NCBI GenBank assembly: GCA_027059605.1
Contig: JALSZC010000186.1
Location: 1-33,624, forward strand
DNA from: Ghiorsea sp.
GTDB lineage: Bacteria > Pseudomonadota > Zetaproteobacteria > Mariprofundales > Mariprofundaceae
Reading direction: 5' to 3'
DNA: 33,624 nucleotides
How positions within the stretch are numbered: position 1 is the stretch's first letter; every line of letters begins with the position of its first letter. The translations under genes and the position numbers were made by a program. Below, piece by piece: positions 11,261 to 20,145 of this stretch. The notes under the pieces were generated by a model. The model was not told the DNA's origin, did not search any database, and worked only from the letters and a program-made list of their open reading frames with translations.

Positions 11261-11374
11261 GTGAAAGTTCGTGCGTCTGTAAAGAAAATGTGTATGAAGT
11301 GTCAAGTAATTCGACGCAAAGGCGTGGTTCGCATTATATGTGAAAACCCACGTCATAAGCAGCGTCAGGGTTAA
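11261..11374 (+). CDS. rpmJ: 50S ribosomal protein L36 (GTG start, 37 aa; below the ORF-track size limit)
   Basis: Manual translation: [37 protein letters not shown]; gagggcg ribosome site upstream; CxxC...CxxxxH motif. Confidence 0.97.
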   Translation: MKVRASVKKMCMKCQVIRRKGVVRIICENPRHKQRQG

Positions 11375-11403
11375 TTATGACTCTTGCTAAGAAGGTGGCA
11401 TAA

Positions 11404-11772
11404 ATGGCTCGTATTGCTGGTGTAAATATACCAACACAAAAACGCGTTGTAGTTGCGCTAACTTACATCTTTGGTGTAGGTGCGTCTCGCGCGTCAGAAA
11501 TTTTAAAAAAGTTAAACATTGATCCAGATACTCGAGTCAATGCACTAACTGATAAGCAAATTGATGATATTCGTAATTTGTTAAATACAGATTATAAGAT
11601 TGAAGGTGATTTGCGCCGTGAAGTCTTAATGGATATTAAGCGTCTAACAGATTTGGGCTGCTACCGTGGCTTGCGCCACCGTAAGGGTCTGCCTGTTCGC
11701 GGACAAAAAAGTAAAACAAATGCACGTACACGCAAAGGTCCTCGCAGGGCAGTTGCGGGTAAGAAGAAGTAA
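11404..11772 (+). CDS. rpsM: 30S ribosomal protein S13
   Basis: [26 protein letters not shown]...[27 protein letters not shown]. Confidence 0.98.
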   Translation: MARIAGVNIPTQKRVVVALTYIFGVGASRASEILKKLNIDPDTRVNALTDKQIDDIRNLLNTDYKIEGDLRREVLMDIKRLTDLGCYRGLRHRKGLPVRGQKSKTNARTRKGPRRAVAGKKK

Positions 11773-11786
11773 GGTCGGGTTGAATA

Positions 11787-12173
11787 ATGGCTAAACCAAA
11801 AAGCACTAAGAAGCGCGTTCGTAAGAATATTGCCAACGCTGTAGCACACATTAAAGCTTCTTTTAATAATACAATTATCACGTTTACTGATGATTCAGGC
11901 AACACGATTAGCTGGGCAACCAGTGGTGGTGCAGGATTTAAAGGTTCTCGTAAAAGCACACCTTTCGCAGCTCAGGTTGCAGCTGAAGAAGCAGCAGTTA
12001 AAGCTATGGATCATGGTGTAAAAAATGTTTCAGTATTGGTGAAAGGTCCAGGCTCTGGTCGTGAATCTGCCATGCGTGCAATTGCCGCGGTAGGTTTGAA
12101 TGTAACATCTATTCGTGATGTAACACCAATTCCACACAACGGTTGTCGTCCGCCGAAACGTCGTCGGGTTTAG
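11787..12173 (+). CDS. rpsK: 30S ribosomal protein S11
   Basis: [44 protein letters not shown]...[15 protein letters not shown]. Confidence 0.98.
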   Translation: MAKPKSTKKRVRKNIANAVAHIKASFNNTIITFTDDSGNTISWATSGGAGFKGSRKSTPFAAQVAAEEAAVKAMDHGVKNVSVLVKGPGSGRESAMRAIAAVGLNVTSIRDVTPIPHNGCRPPKRRRV

Positions 12174-12185
12174 GAGTAGTATAGC

Positions 12186-12815
12186 ATGGCTCGTTATTTA
12201 GAAGCGAAGTGTCGTCTTTGCCGCCGTGAAGGTGAAAAACTTTTCTTGAAAGGAAGTAAATGTCATTCGGCTAAATGCCCAATGGAAGAGCGTCCTTTTC
12301 CTCCTGGTATGCATGGTCAAGGTCGTCGCGTAAAAGTATCCAACTATGGTGTGCAGCTTCGCGAAAAACAAAAAGTTAAGCGTATTTATGGTTTGCAAGA
12401 AAAACAATTTTTGCGATACTACAAAGATGCAGATAAAATGACTGGTATTACAGGTACAACATTGTTGCAGCTTTTAGAAAGCCGTTTAGATAATGTTGTT
12501 TATCGTATGGGTTTTGCATCTTCACGCACGGAAGCACGTCAAGTGGTTCGTCATAAGCAAGTCCAAGTCAATGGTGCTATTTTAAATATCCCATCTTACC
12601 GTGTGAAAGCGGGCGACCGTATTTCTTTGGTTGACTCAGCAAAAGAACACTTGCGTGTAGCTGCTGCGGTTGATGCAGCAGGTCAAAAGGGTTTACCTGA
12701 GTGGTTGGATGTTGATTTGCAACAACGCCAAGGGGTTTTCCGTGAATTACCAGTTCGTGATCAGTTGGACGCGGGTATTCGCGAACAGCTTATTGTTGAG
12801 CTGTATTCTAAATAA
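12186..12815 (+). CDS. rpsD: 30S ribosomal protein S4, zinc-binding N-terminus
   Basis: MARYLEAKCRLCRREGEKLFLKGSKCHSAKCPMEERPFPPGMHG; LLESRLDNVVYRMGFASSRTEARQ. Confidence 0.98.
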   Translation: MARYLEAKCRLCRREGEKLFLKGSKCHSAKCPMEERPFPPGMHGQGRRVKVSNYGVQLREKQKVKRIYGLQEKQFLRYYKDADKMTGITGTTLLQLLESRLDNVVYRMGFASSRTEARQVVRHKQVQVNGAILNIPSYRVKAGDRISLVDSAKEHLRVAAAVDAAGQKGLPEWLDVDLQQRQGVFRELPVRDQLDAGIREQLIVELYSK

Positions 12816-12835
12816 GGTTTTGAGGTTTAAACAGT

Positions 12836-13816
12836 ATGGAGCTTATTAATCCACGTTCTATTTCCATTGAAGAGATGGTTGCAGGTCGTTCCGCCAAAAT
12901 CGTATTTGAACCTCTTGAACGTGGTTTTGGTACAACGATTGGTAACGGTTTACGCAGAATGTTGTTGTCATCATTGCCTGGTGCAGCAATAACTTCTGTT
13001 TCTTTTGATGGTGTGATGCACGAATTTGACTCAATTAGTGGTGTGCGTGAAGATGTAGTCGATATAATTTTGACTTTGAAAGACCTTGATGTTCATATGA
13101 CAGGGGATACCGCTGAAACATTGAGTCTTGACGTTTCTGGTCCGGCTGTGGTTACTGCTGCAGATATTCAATGTCCAGCAGGCGTAAGTATCCTTAACCC
13201 TGAGTTGGTTATTGCTCATCTTAATGATGATGGAAAAATCAAGGCTGAGTTTATTGTTGAAAAAGGTCGTGGTTATGACCCTGCTCAAGATAGAGAGGAA
13301 GATGATAGACCAAAAGGTTTTCTTTTGATTGATGCGTCTTATTCGCCTATCCGTCGTGTGGCGATGCGTGTTGAAAATGCGCGTGTTAGCAAGAAGACGA
13401 ACTATGATAAATTGATTATGGAAGTTGATACTGATGGTTCTATTGACCCTCAGGAAGCAATTAGTGCGGCAGCATCGATGTTGCAAGCACAGCTTAATGT
13501 GTTTGTTGATTTTGATGTGGTTGAAGATGAGGCGGCATCAGAAGACGAAGGGGATAATTTGGCAGACTTGTTGAGTCAGCCTATTGATCACCTGGATTTG
13601 TCTGTTCGTTCGATGAACTGCCTAAAAAGTGATAATGTATTTTATGTGGGTGACCTTGTTCAGCGTACAGAGCAAGAAATGTTGCGCACACCAAACTTTG
13701 GTCGCAAGTCACTGACTGAAATTAAATTGGTTCTTGATAGCATGGGGCTTGAGTTGGGTATGGAAGTTGATGGTTGGACTTCAGAGTCTGCTGTTGAAAC
13801 AGTTGAAGAGAGTTAA
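12836..13816 (+). CDS. rpoA: DNA-directed RNA polymerase subunit alpha
   Basis: [28 protein letters not shown]-terminal domain [22 protein letters not shown]...[11 protein letters not shown]. Confidence 0.98.
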   Translation: MELINPRSISIEEMVAGRSAKIVFEPLERGFGTTIGNGLRRMLLSSLPGAAITSVSFDGVMHEFDSISGVREDVVDIILTLKDLDVHMTGDTAETLSLDVSGPAVVTAADIQCPAGVSILNPELVIAHLNDDGKIKAEFIVEKGRGYDPAQDREEDDRPKGFLLIDASYSPIRRVAMRVENARVSKKTNYDKLIMEVDTDGSIDPQEAISAAASMLQAQLNVFVDFDVVEDEAASEDEGDNLADLLSQPIDHLDLSVRSMNCLKSDNVFYVGDLVQRTEQEMLRTPNFGRKSLTEIKLVLDSMGLELGMEVDGWTSESAVETVEES

Positions 13817-13830
13817 AGAGGAATTACACG

Positions 13831-14226
13831 ATGAGACATCGCAAGCATCGCACATCGCTGGGTCTAGTATCAGGACACCGTCGTGCACTATTAGCAAACT
13901 TGGCAACAGCTTTGTTGGAACACGGTAAAATTGAAACTACACAAGCCAAGGCTCGTGCAGTTCAGCCATATGTTGAGAAGTTAATTACACTTGGTAAAAA
14001 AGGCGACTTACACTCACGTCGTCAAGCATTATCAAAATTACGTTATCGCCCAATTGTTGACCATTTATTTGGTGATGTAGCTGAGGCATTCAAAGAGCGT
14101 CCAGGTGGTTATACACGTATTATCAAAACACGTATTCGTGTTGGTGATGCGGCTCCAATGGCACTTATTGAATTGGTTGAGGATATTAAGGTAGATAATG
14201 CCGAGTTAGTTGACGAAGCAGCATAA
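13831..14226 (+). CDS. rplQ: 50S ribosomal protein L17
   Basis: MRHRKHRTSLGLVSGHRRALLANLATALLEHGKIETTQAKA. Confidence 0.98.
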   Translation: MRHRKHRTSLGLVSGHRRALLANLATALLEHGKIETTQAKARAVQPYVEKLITLGKKGDLHSRRQALSKLRYRPIVDHLFGDVAEAFKERPGGYTRIIKTRIRVGDAAPMALIELVEDIKVDNAELVDEAA

Positions 14227-14249
14227 GGATATATTTGAATGACTTTAAA

Positions 14250-14279
14250 AAAGCCCTGCACTTGCAGGGCTTTTTTTTT
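14250..14279 (+). terminator. Rho-independent terminator of the ribosomal-protein/rpoA supercluster
   Basis: AGCCCTGCA-CT-TGCAGGGCT perfect 9-bp stem followed by a T run, 3' of rplQ. Confidence 0.93.
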
Positions 14280-14317
14280 GGGCTAAACTAGGTGATATAT
14301 AACACTGGAGGTATACT

Positions 14318-15817
14318 ATGACAAAAAGGTTTTTAAGTGGCTTGGCAGTCTCATTGTTTGCCATGTCAACAATAAGTACGGGCGCGGGATTTAGTCCTGC
14401 AAGTGTTCGTGCACTTGGTATGGGGGGATCAACGATTGCATCAACACATGGTGTAGATGCATCATTTTGGAACCCTGCTGCTTACGGTTTTTTCGGGCAA
14501 GATAATTCCAGTGCTGAAGCAAAGTCGGTAGATAACACTAAGATGTCAGATAAAAGCTTTGGGCTTGACTTGCCAAATGTTACAGGTGGGTTGAGTGTTT
14601 TTGGCCCCATCGAAGCTAACAGGCTTAAGCTTCAAGCATTGCCAGATCCTACGACTCTTACAACGACAGGTCAGCTTAGTGCGACACAAATTCAAGATAC
14701 GGCTAAGATTATCAATGGGCTTGCATCATTGGATCCGGCGCCTATGGGTGCAGATGCTTTTGTTGATGCAACAATTGGTGCGCGAGTATCCAATTATGGG
14801 ATTGGTGTGCATGATACTTTTGACGCTAATGTTGGTCTTAGTATTGATGCGATTAATGTTGGGTTTAGCAATGTTTTTAGTGCATTTGTCGCTCCCAATA
14901 CGCTGCTTCCAAACACTATTCCCCCAGGGGCACTTAACTATTTCTCAACTGCGCAGGCTAACAGTATGGTTAGCTCTCTTACGGCTGGCGCTAACCTGTC
15001 GGTAAGTGAAGCCAATGCTGTAGTGGTTGCCTATGATGCAGCATTGTCAGCAGATCCTACAGCAGCAGGGCAGCAACAGCAGAATGCTGATGCCATGGCG
15101 ACCATTGCAAATGCGTCGGGTAGGGATATTGCTGGCAATAACACGGCCTTATCAACTCGGGGTGTAAACATTGTCGAAGTTGGATTTACTTATGGTCATG
15201 CTATTAATGATGCGTTAAGTATAGGTGGTGTGATTAAATATATGAAAGCAGATATTATTGCTACAGACGTTAAAATTTTTGCGCAGAATAACGGTGTAAG
15301 CTTTAACAAAGATAGTCTAGAGAGTAGTACGGATTTCGGGCTTGACCTTGGGATAATGTATAGGTTGCCAGCGTGGCAATTTGGTTTAACCGTGCGAAAC
15401 CTAAATTCCCCATCCTTTCAGCATTCAGGTGTAGGTACATTTTCTGGTAAGCCTTATACTTATGAGTTGAAGCCTCAAGCTAAGGTTGGTGCAGCTTGGA
15501 TACCTAGCGATACAGTAACTGTGGAATTAGGTTATGATTTAACTAAAAATGAGGGTGCAGTACCATCAAGCCAATCTCAGTATTGGAACATTGGTGCAGA
15601 ATGGGATGCTTTTAATGTTGTGGCACTACGCTTGGGTGCATTCCAAAACACAGCACAAACAGATATAGGTTTGGTGCCAACGCTAGGTTTGGGTGTTAAT
15701 TTATGGGCTATGCGCGTTGATATTGCCGCGGCAATGTCGACGAAGAAAATAGACTTTGATGGCGGCACTGTGCCTGCCTACTTTGCAGCAGGGCTTGCCT
15801 TATCTTCTGATTTCTAA
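14318..15817 (+). CDS. Outer-membrane beta-barrel protein of the TraF/FadL-like superfamily (conjugal transfer protein TraF-like)
   Basis: Signal peptide MTKRFLSGLAVSLFAMSTISTGAG; SVRALGMGGSTIASTHGVDASFWNPAAYG; alternating beta-strand C-terminal half; terminal aromatic residue (...LALSSDF). ggagg ribosome site upstream. Confidence 0.65.
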   Translation: MTKRFLSGLAVSLFAMSTISTGAGFSPASVRALGMGGSTIASTHGVDASFWNPAAYGFFGQDNSSAEAKSVDNTKMSDKSFGLDLPNVTGGLSVFGPIEANRLKLQALPDPTTLTTTGQLSATQIQDTAKIINGLASLDPAPMGADAFVDATIGARVSNYGIGVHDTFDANVGLSIDAINVGFSNVFSAFVAPNTLLPNTIPPGALNYFSTAQANSMVSSLTAGANLSVSEANAVVVAYDAALSADPTAAGQQQQNADAMATIANASGRDIAGNNTALSTRGVNIVEVGFTYGHAINDALSIGGVIKYMKADIIATDVKIFAQNNGVSFNKDSLESSTDFGLDLGIMYRLPAWQFGLTVRNLNSPSFQHSGVGTFSGKPYTYELKPQAKVGAAWIPSDTVTVELGYDLTKNEGAVPSSQSQYWNIGAEWDAFNVVALRLGAFQNTAQTDIGLVPTLGLGVNLWAMRVDIAAAMSTKKIDFDGGTVPAYFAAGLALSSDF

Positions 15818-15847
15818 ATTACTTTTAATGTAATCTTTGGTGTAAAG

Positions 15848-15873
15848 AAGGGGTGTGTAAGCACCCCTTTTTT
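15848..15873 (+). terminator. Rho-independent terminator after the beta-barrel gene
   Basis: AGGGGTG-TGTAAG-CACCCCT stem followed by TTTTT. Confidence 0.88.
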
Positions 15874-15963
15874 GTAGATGAATTTTAAATGATTGTTTTT
15901 TCATATTCTATCTGTTAGAAATCGCCGCGCTTGGAGCGGATGTCGTCTTGTGAGGGTAATCAC

Positions 15964-16344
15964 ATGTTAAGTAATGTTGCTGAACAAAAGGTTCAGGTTC
16001 GTTCTTTGCTATTCTGGCAACTAGGGGCAGTAATAATATCTGCTGCTATTGTTTTTGTGTTGTTCTCAGGTTCGTTGGCGGTTCTCTATGGGGGTTGTTT
16101 GACGATACTGTCAACGTGGCATGTTTATAAAAGTGTACGCGTGGCAGGTGCTGATAGAGTGCGACTGCTTAAGTTGGCTGGGATAAGGTTTATGTTGTTT
16201 TTACTGGCTTTGGCTACGGGGATCTATCTTCTTGGCCTGCAGCCAGTGGCAATGATTGCGGGAGTAGCGTGCGCCTATATTGCGATGTACGCTGGTAGTC
16301 TGGCAATAAGTTTTGAGAAAATGAAGGGAGATGGTCTTGGCTGA
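15964..16344 (+). CDS. atpI: ATP synthase subunit I (AtpI-like assembly protein)
   Basis: Small four-helix membrane protein directly upstream of atpB; ATG 15964 preceded by gagggtaatcac. Sequence divergent; call rests mainly on position and hydrophobic pattern. Confidence 0.75.
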   Translation: MLSNVAEQKVQVRSLLFWQLGAVIISAAIVFVLFSGSLAVLYGGCLTILSTWHVYKSVRVAGADRVRLLKLAGIRFMLFLLALATGIYLLGLQPVAMIAGVACAYIAMYAGSLAISFEKMKGDGLG

Positions 16345-17224
16345 ACACGGGCATGTTGAACAGGGGCAAATGGCAGATCATGCAGAAGAGCATGGTGCAA
16401 CCATTGCAGATCACTTAGAATATTGGACTTATAAGTTTGATGATAGTAACCCATTTATGCAAATCCATGTGGATACCATGATTGTGACAGGTGTGATTGC
16501 ATTGTCTTTGATTGGGTTTGCACTTTGGTTGCGTGGTAGGATTACTGAAGGTGCACCAACAGGTGCGCAAAACTTCATTGAGACAGTTGTAGAATTTATC
16601 AATGAGACAGTTGATAATAACTTTGCTGTGCATAATCCTTGGATGGCACCGCTTGCATTTACGATTTTTGTGTTTATTTTCTTGTGTAATACGGTTGATA
16701 TTTTACCTGCATATTTACTAGGTCATATTGCACATGCGTTTGGTGCTCCTGCATTCCGTCCTGTGCCAACGAATGATTTGAATCTGCCTTTGGCTATGGC
16801 GTTGTCGGTATTTGCAATGACGCTTTATTATGAGCTTAAGCTTAAGCCTATGCATTTCTTGAAAGATGTGGTGAATGAGCCCTTTACAAGCTTGGTTCCG
16901 ATGTGGGCAAAGCCAATTGTAATGCCTATTAATATTGTTTTGAAAATTGTAGAGGAAGTGGCTAAGCCTTTGAGTCTTTCTTTCCGGCTGTTTGGTAATA
17001 TGTTTGCGGGCGAGGTTATTTTCTTGCTGATTGCATTCTTGTTGTTTGCAGATTCATTGGACAGCTTGTTGAGTGTGGGTGGCATCATTGCTGAAATTTT
17101 AGGTTTCGTGATTGCTTTGGGCTGGTCATTCTTCCATATGTTTATTGGCTTGCTTCAAGCCTTTATCTTTATGACTCTAACGGTGGTGTATCTATCAATG
17201 ACGCATCAGCCGGTAGAGCACTAA
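16337..17224 (+). CDS. atpB: ATP synthase Fo subunit a
   Basis: LSLSFRLFGNMFAGEVIFLLI (essential Arg) and FHMFIGLLQAFIFMTLTVVYLSMT. The ORF track starts at ATG 16331; TTG 16337 has better spacing to AAGGGAG. Confidence 0.95.
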   Translation: MAEHGHVEQGQMADHAEEHGATIADHLEYWTYKFDDSNPFMQIHVDTMIVTGVIALSLIGFALWLRGRITEGAPTGAQNFIETVVEFINETVDNNFAVHNPWMAPLAFTIFVFIFLCNTVDILPAYLLGHIAHAFGAPAFRPVPTNDLNLPLAMALSVFAMTLYYELKLKPMHFLKDVVNEPFTSLVPMWAKPIVMPINIVLKIVEEVAKPLSLSFRLFGNMFAGEVIFLLIAFLLFADSLDSLLSVGGIIAEILGFVIALGWSFFHMFIGLLQAFIFMTLTVVYLSMTHQPVEH

Positions 17225-17275
17225 TCGCAAAGCGATGTATTTTAAAAAAAGTAGTAAAACTAAGGAGTAGTAAAA

Positions 17276-17530
17276 ATGGATGCAACAGTAATCATCACCG
17301 CTGCGACAGCAATTTCTGTCGGTATAATTTTGGCAGCTGCAGGTTTAGGCTCTGCAATTGCTTGGGGCTTGATTTGTGCGAAAACTATGGAAGGTATTTC
17401 TCGTCAGCCAGAAATGCGCTCAACATTAGTGTTTAACATGTTTATTTTCGCAGGTTTGATGGAATCTTTCCCGTTTATTATTATGGCATTCGCACTATGG
17501 TTCGTATTTGCTAACCCATTTTTGGGCTAA
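17276..17530 (+). CDS. atpE: ATP synthase Fo subunit c
   Basis: 84 aa two-helix hairpin with EGISRQPE loop and helix 2 carboxylate in AGLMESFPFIIM; position in operon. Confidence 0.97.
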   Translation: MDATVIITAATAISVGIILAAAGLGSAIAWGLICAKTMEGISRQPEMRSTLVFNMFIFAGLMESFPFIIMAFALWFVFANPFLG

Positions 17531-17565
17531 TTCGCGAATATTAAGAACTTTAAAGGGGTAAAGAA

Positions 17566-18045
17566 ATGAGTGTAGACTTAACATTAGTTGGACAAATGGT
17601 CGTTTTCTTAACGATGGTAGTTTTGTTGGGTAAACTTCTTTATCAACCTTTGAATGATGCGATGGCAGCTAGGACGCAAAAGATTGAAGAAGGTCTTGCT
17701 GCGGCAGAAGCTGGTAAAAATGCACAAGCGGATGCGGAAGCGGAAGTGAAAGCGAAAATCGAGGAAGCCAAGCAAAAGGCGCAAGAGATTGTGGCTGGTG
17801 CTGAGCGTCGCGCATTAGAGGTTTCAGAAGAAGCTGTTAATAAAGCGCGCCATGATGCAGAGCTTATTATTCAAGGTGCGAAAGAAGAAGCAGAAGCAGA
17901 AGCAGGTCGTGTGCGTCTAGGTTTGCAAAAAGAGGTGGTTTCTTTGGCTGTTTTGGCGGCTGAAAAAATTGTCGAGGCAGAGCTTGATGAAAGTAAGCAC
18001 GCAGCATTGATTGAAAAAGTCATTGCTGAAGGTGTGTCCGCATGA
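17566..18045 (+). CDS. atpF: ATP synthase Fo subunit b
   Basis: N-terminal TM helix, LYQPLNDAMAARTQKIEEGL, then a long Ala/Glu/Lys-rich coiled coil. Confidence 0.96.
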   Translation: MSVDLTLVGQMVVFLTMVVLLGKLLYQPLNDAMAARTQKIEEGLAAAEAGKNAQADAEAEVKAKIEEAKQKAQEIVAGAERRALEVSEEAVNKARHDAELIIQGAKEEAEAEAGRVRLGLQKEVVSLAVLAAEKIVEAELDESKHAALIEKVIAEGVSA

Positions 18046-18566
18046 GTACAGAAAGATCAATAGCTAGCCGTTACGCAGCGGCTTTGTTTGAATTGCATCA
18101 AGAAGGTATTGATGTCGCAGAAGACTTGAGCAAAGTTGCACAAGTTACTGAAAATGAAGATGCACAAGCACTATTGATAAATTCACAAATTGCAGCTGAG
18201 GATCGTGCCAAAGCGGTGTTGAAAGCTGCAAAAGTGAAAGATGAGTATGTGCTTCGTTTGCTGGTCATGCTATGTTCACGGAATAAAGCTACGTTATTGA
18301 CTTTAATCAATGAGATACTTGATAAGTTAATACGTGAGGAAAAATCAGAGGTGATGGTTGATGTGACTGTTGCTAAAGATTTAAAAGCAGACCTTGCAGG
18401 TAAACTAAAAGAATCAATCAGTGCTGGTTTGGGTAAAGCGGTCGAGTTGAATGTTAAGACCGATGCTTCGATTCTAGGTGGTTTGATTCTAAATATTGGC
18501 GACCGCCAAATTGATCACTCTGTACGTGGCCGTATTAATGGCTTGAAACGTGCATTGTCGGTTTGA
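18042..18566 (+). CDS. atpH: ATP synthase F1 subunit delta
   Basis: IASRYAAALFELHQEGID...VKTDASILGGLILNIGDRQIDHSVRGRINGLKRAL; ATGA overlap with atpF. Confidence 0.97.
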   Translation: MSTERSIASRYAAALFELHQEGIDVAEDLSKVAQVTENEDAQALLINSQIAAEDRAKAVLKAAKVKDEYVLRLLVMLCSRNKATLLTLINEILDKLIREEKSEVMVDVTVAKDLKADLAGKLKESISAGLGKAVELNVKTDASILGGLILNIGDRQIDHSVRGRINGLKRALSV

Positions 18567-18590
18567 TTAGATACAGAGGATATTGAGATT

Positions 18591-20132
18591 ATGAAACTTG
18601 ATACAGCAGAAATTAGTTCTATTATTAAAGAGCAAATCAAGGGTTTTGAGGCCAGTGCAAATGATGCAAACGTTGGGCGTTTGATTTCAGTTGGTGATGG
18701 TGTTGCTTTGGTTCATGGCCTAGGTGCAGCAATGGCTGGTGAAATGCTTGAATTTCCTGGTAATACATTAGGCATGGTTTTAAACCTTGAGCAAGACAGT
18801 GTTGGTGCCATCATTTTTGGTGAATACACGCATTTAGCAGAAGGTGATGAAGTTAAATGTACGGGCCGTATTTTTGAAGTGCCTGTAGGTCACGGTCTGA
18901 AAGGGCGTGTGCTTAATGCCTTGGGTCAACCTATTGATGGTAAAGGTGCAGTAGAGAATGATGGTTTTGATGCTGTTGAGAAGATTGCGCCAGGTGTAAT
19001 TGAACGTAAATCTGTTGATCAGCCTTTGCAGACAGGTATTAAAGCAATTGACTCCATGGTTCCTGTTGGGCGCGGTCAACGTGAGTTGATTATTGGTGAC
19101 CGTCAAACAGGTAAAACAGCAATTGCGATTGACACTATTATCAATCAAAAAGATACAGGTGTGACTTGTGTATATGTAGCGGTTGGGCAAAAAGCTTCTA
19201 CTGTAGCTAATGTTGTTCGTACATTGAAAGAACATGATGCTTTGGATCATACCATTGTTGTATCAGCCAGTGCTTCTGAAGCTGCTGCATTGCAATACAT
19301 TGCACCTTACGCTGGCTGTACTATGGGTGAGTACTTCCGCGACCGTGGTGAAGATGCGCTTATTATTTATGATGACCTTACAAAACAAGCTTGGGCTTAT
19401 CGTCAAATCTCTTTGATTTTGCGTCGTCCTCCTGGTCGTGAAGCTTATCCTGGTGATGTGTTCTACATTCACTCTCGTTTGTTAGAGCGCGCATCACGTG
19501 TTGATGAGACTTATGTTGAAAAGTTCACCAATGGTGAAGTGAAAGGTAAAACAGGTTCTTTGACCTCATTGCCAATCATTGAAACTCAAGAAGGTGATGT
19601 TTCTGCATTCGTGCCAACCAACGTAATTTCGATTACAGATGGTCAGATTTTCTTGGAAACTTCAATGTTTAACTCAGGTCAACGCCCAGCAATTAATGCT
19701 GGTTTGTCTGTATCCCGTGTTGGTGGTGCTGCACAAACTAAAGCCATGAAAAAAGTTGGTGGTGGCTTGCGTCTTGATTTGGCTCAATACCGTGAACTGG
19801 CGGCATTTGCGCAGTTTGCATCTGATTTGGATGAGGCAACTCGTGCACAAATCGAACGTGGTAAGCGTGGTGTTGAAGTGTTGAAGCAAGATGAAAATTC
19901 ACCGCAGTCTGTTGCAGAAATGACAGCGGTATTATTTGCGCTTAATAATGGTGATTTGGATGATATTGATGCCAATAAGATTGTTGCTTTTGAAAAAGCT
20001 TACATCACTTATTTAAACTCAAACTATGCTGATTTCATCAAGTCTTTGAATGCAACACCAGCATTAAGCGATGAAGTTACAGACACTTTGAAGAAAGCAG
20101 TAGCAGACTTTAAAGCGACTGGCACCTACTAA
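18591..20132 (+). CDS. atpA: ATP synthase F1 subunit alpha
   Basis: [19 protein letters not shown]-loop; [29 protein letters not shown]. Confidence 0.99.
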   Translation: MKLDTAEISSIIKEQIKGFEASANDANVGRLISVGDGVALVHGLGAAMAGEMLEFPGNTLGMVLNLEQDSVGAIIFGEYTHLAEGDEVKCTGRIFEVPVGHGLKGRVLNALGQPIDGKGAVENDGFDAVEKIAPGVIERKSVDQPLQTGIKAIDSMVPVGRGQRELIIGDRQTGKTAIAIDTIINQKDTGVTCVYVAVGQKASTVANVVRTLKEHDALDHTIVVSASASEAAALQYIAPYAGCTMGEYFRDRGEDALIIYDDLTKQAWAYRQISLILRRPPGREAYPGDVFYIHSRLLERASRVDETYVEKFTNGEVKGKTGSLTSLPIIETQEGDVSAFVPTNVISITDGQIFLETSMFNSGQRPAINAGLSVSRVGGAAQTKAMKKVGGGLRLDLAQYRELAAFAQFASDLDEATRAQIERGKRGVEVLKQDENSPQSVAEMTAVLFALNNGDLDDIDANKIVAFEKAYITYLNSNYADFIKSLNATPALSDEVTDTLKKAVADFKATGTY

Positions 20133-20145
20133 GAGGAGCTAACCA

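Noticed and set aside
11377-11403. Mini-ORF MTLAKKVA just before rpsM
   Set aside because: Eight codons, no SD, and its 3' half is the ribosome-binding region of rpsM (aagaaggtgg); most likely chance.
17880-17906. gaagaagcagaagcagaagcagg tandem-like repeat
   Set aside because: In-frame Glu/Ala codons of the atpF coiled coil; ordinary low-complexity coding sequence.
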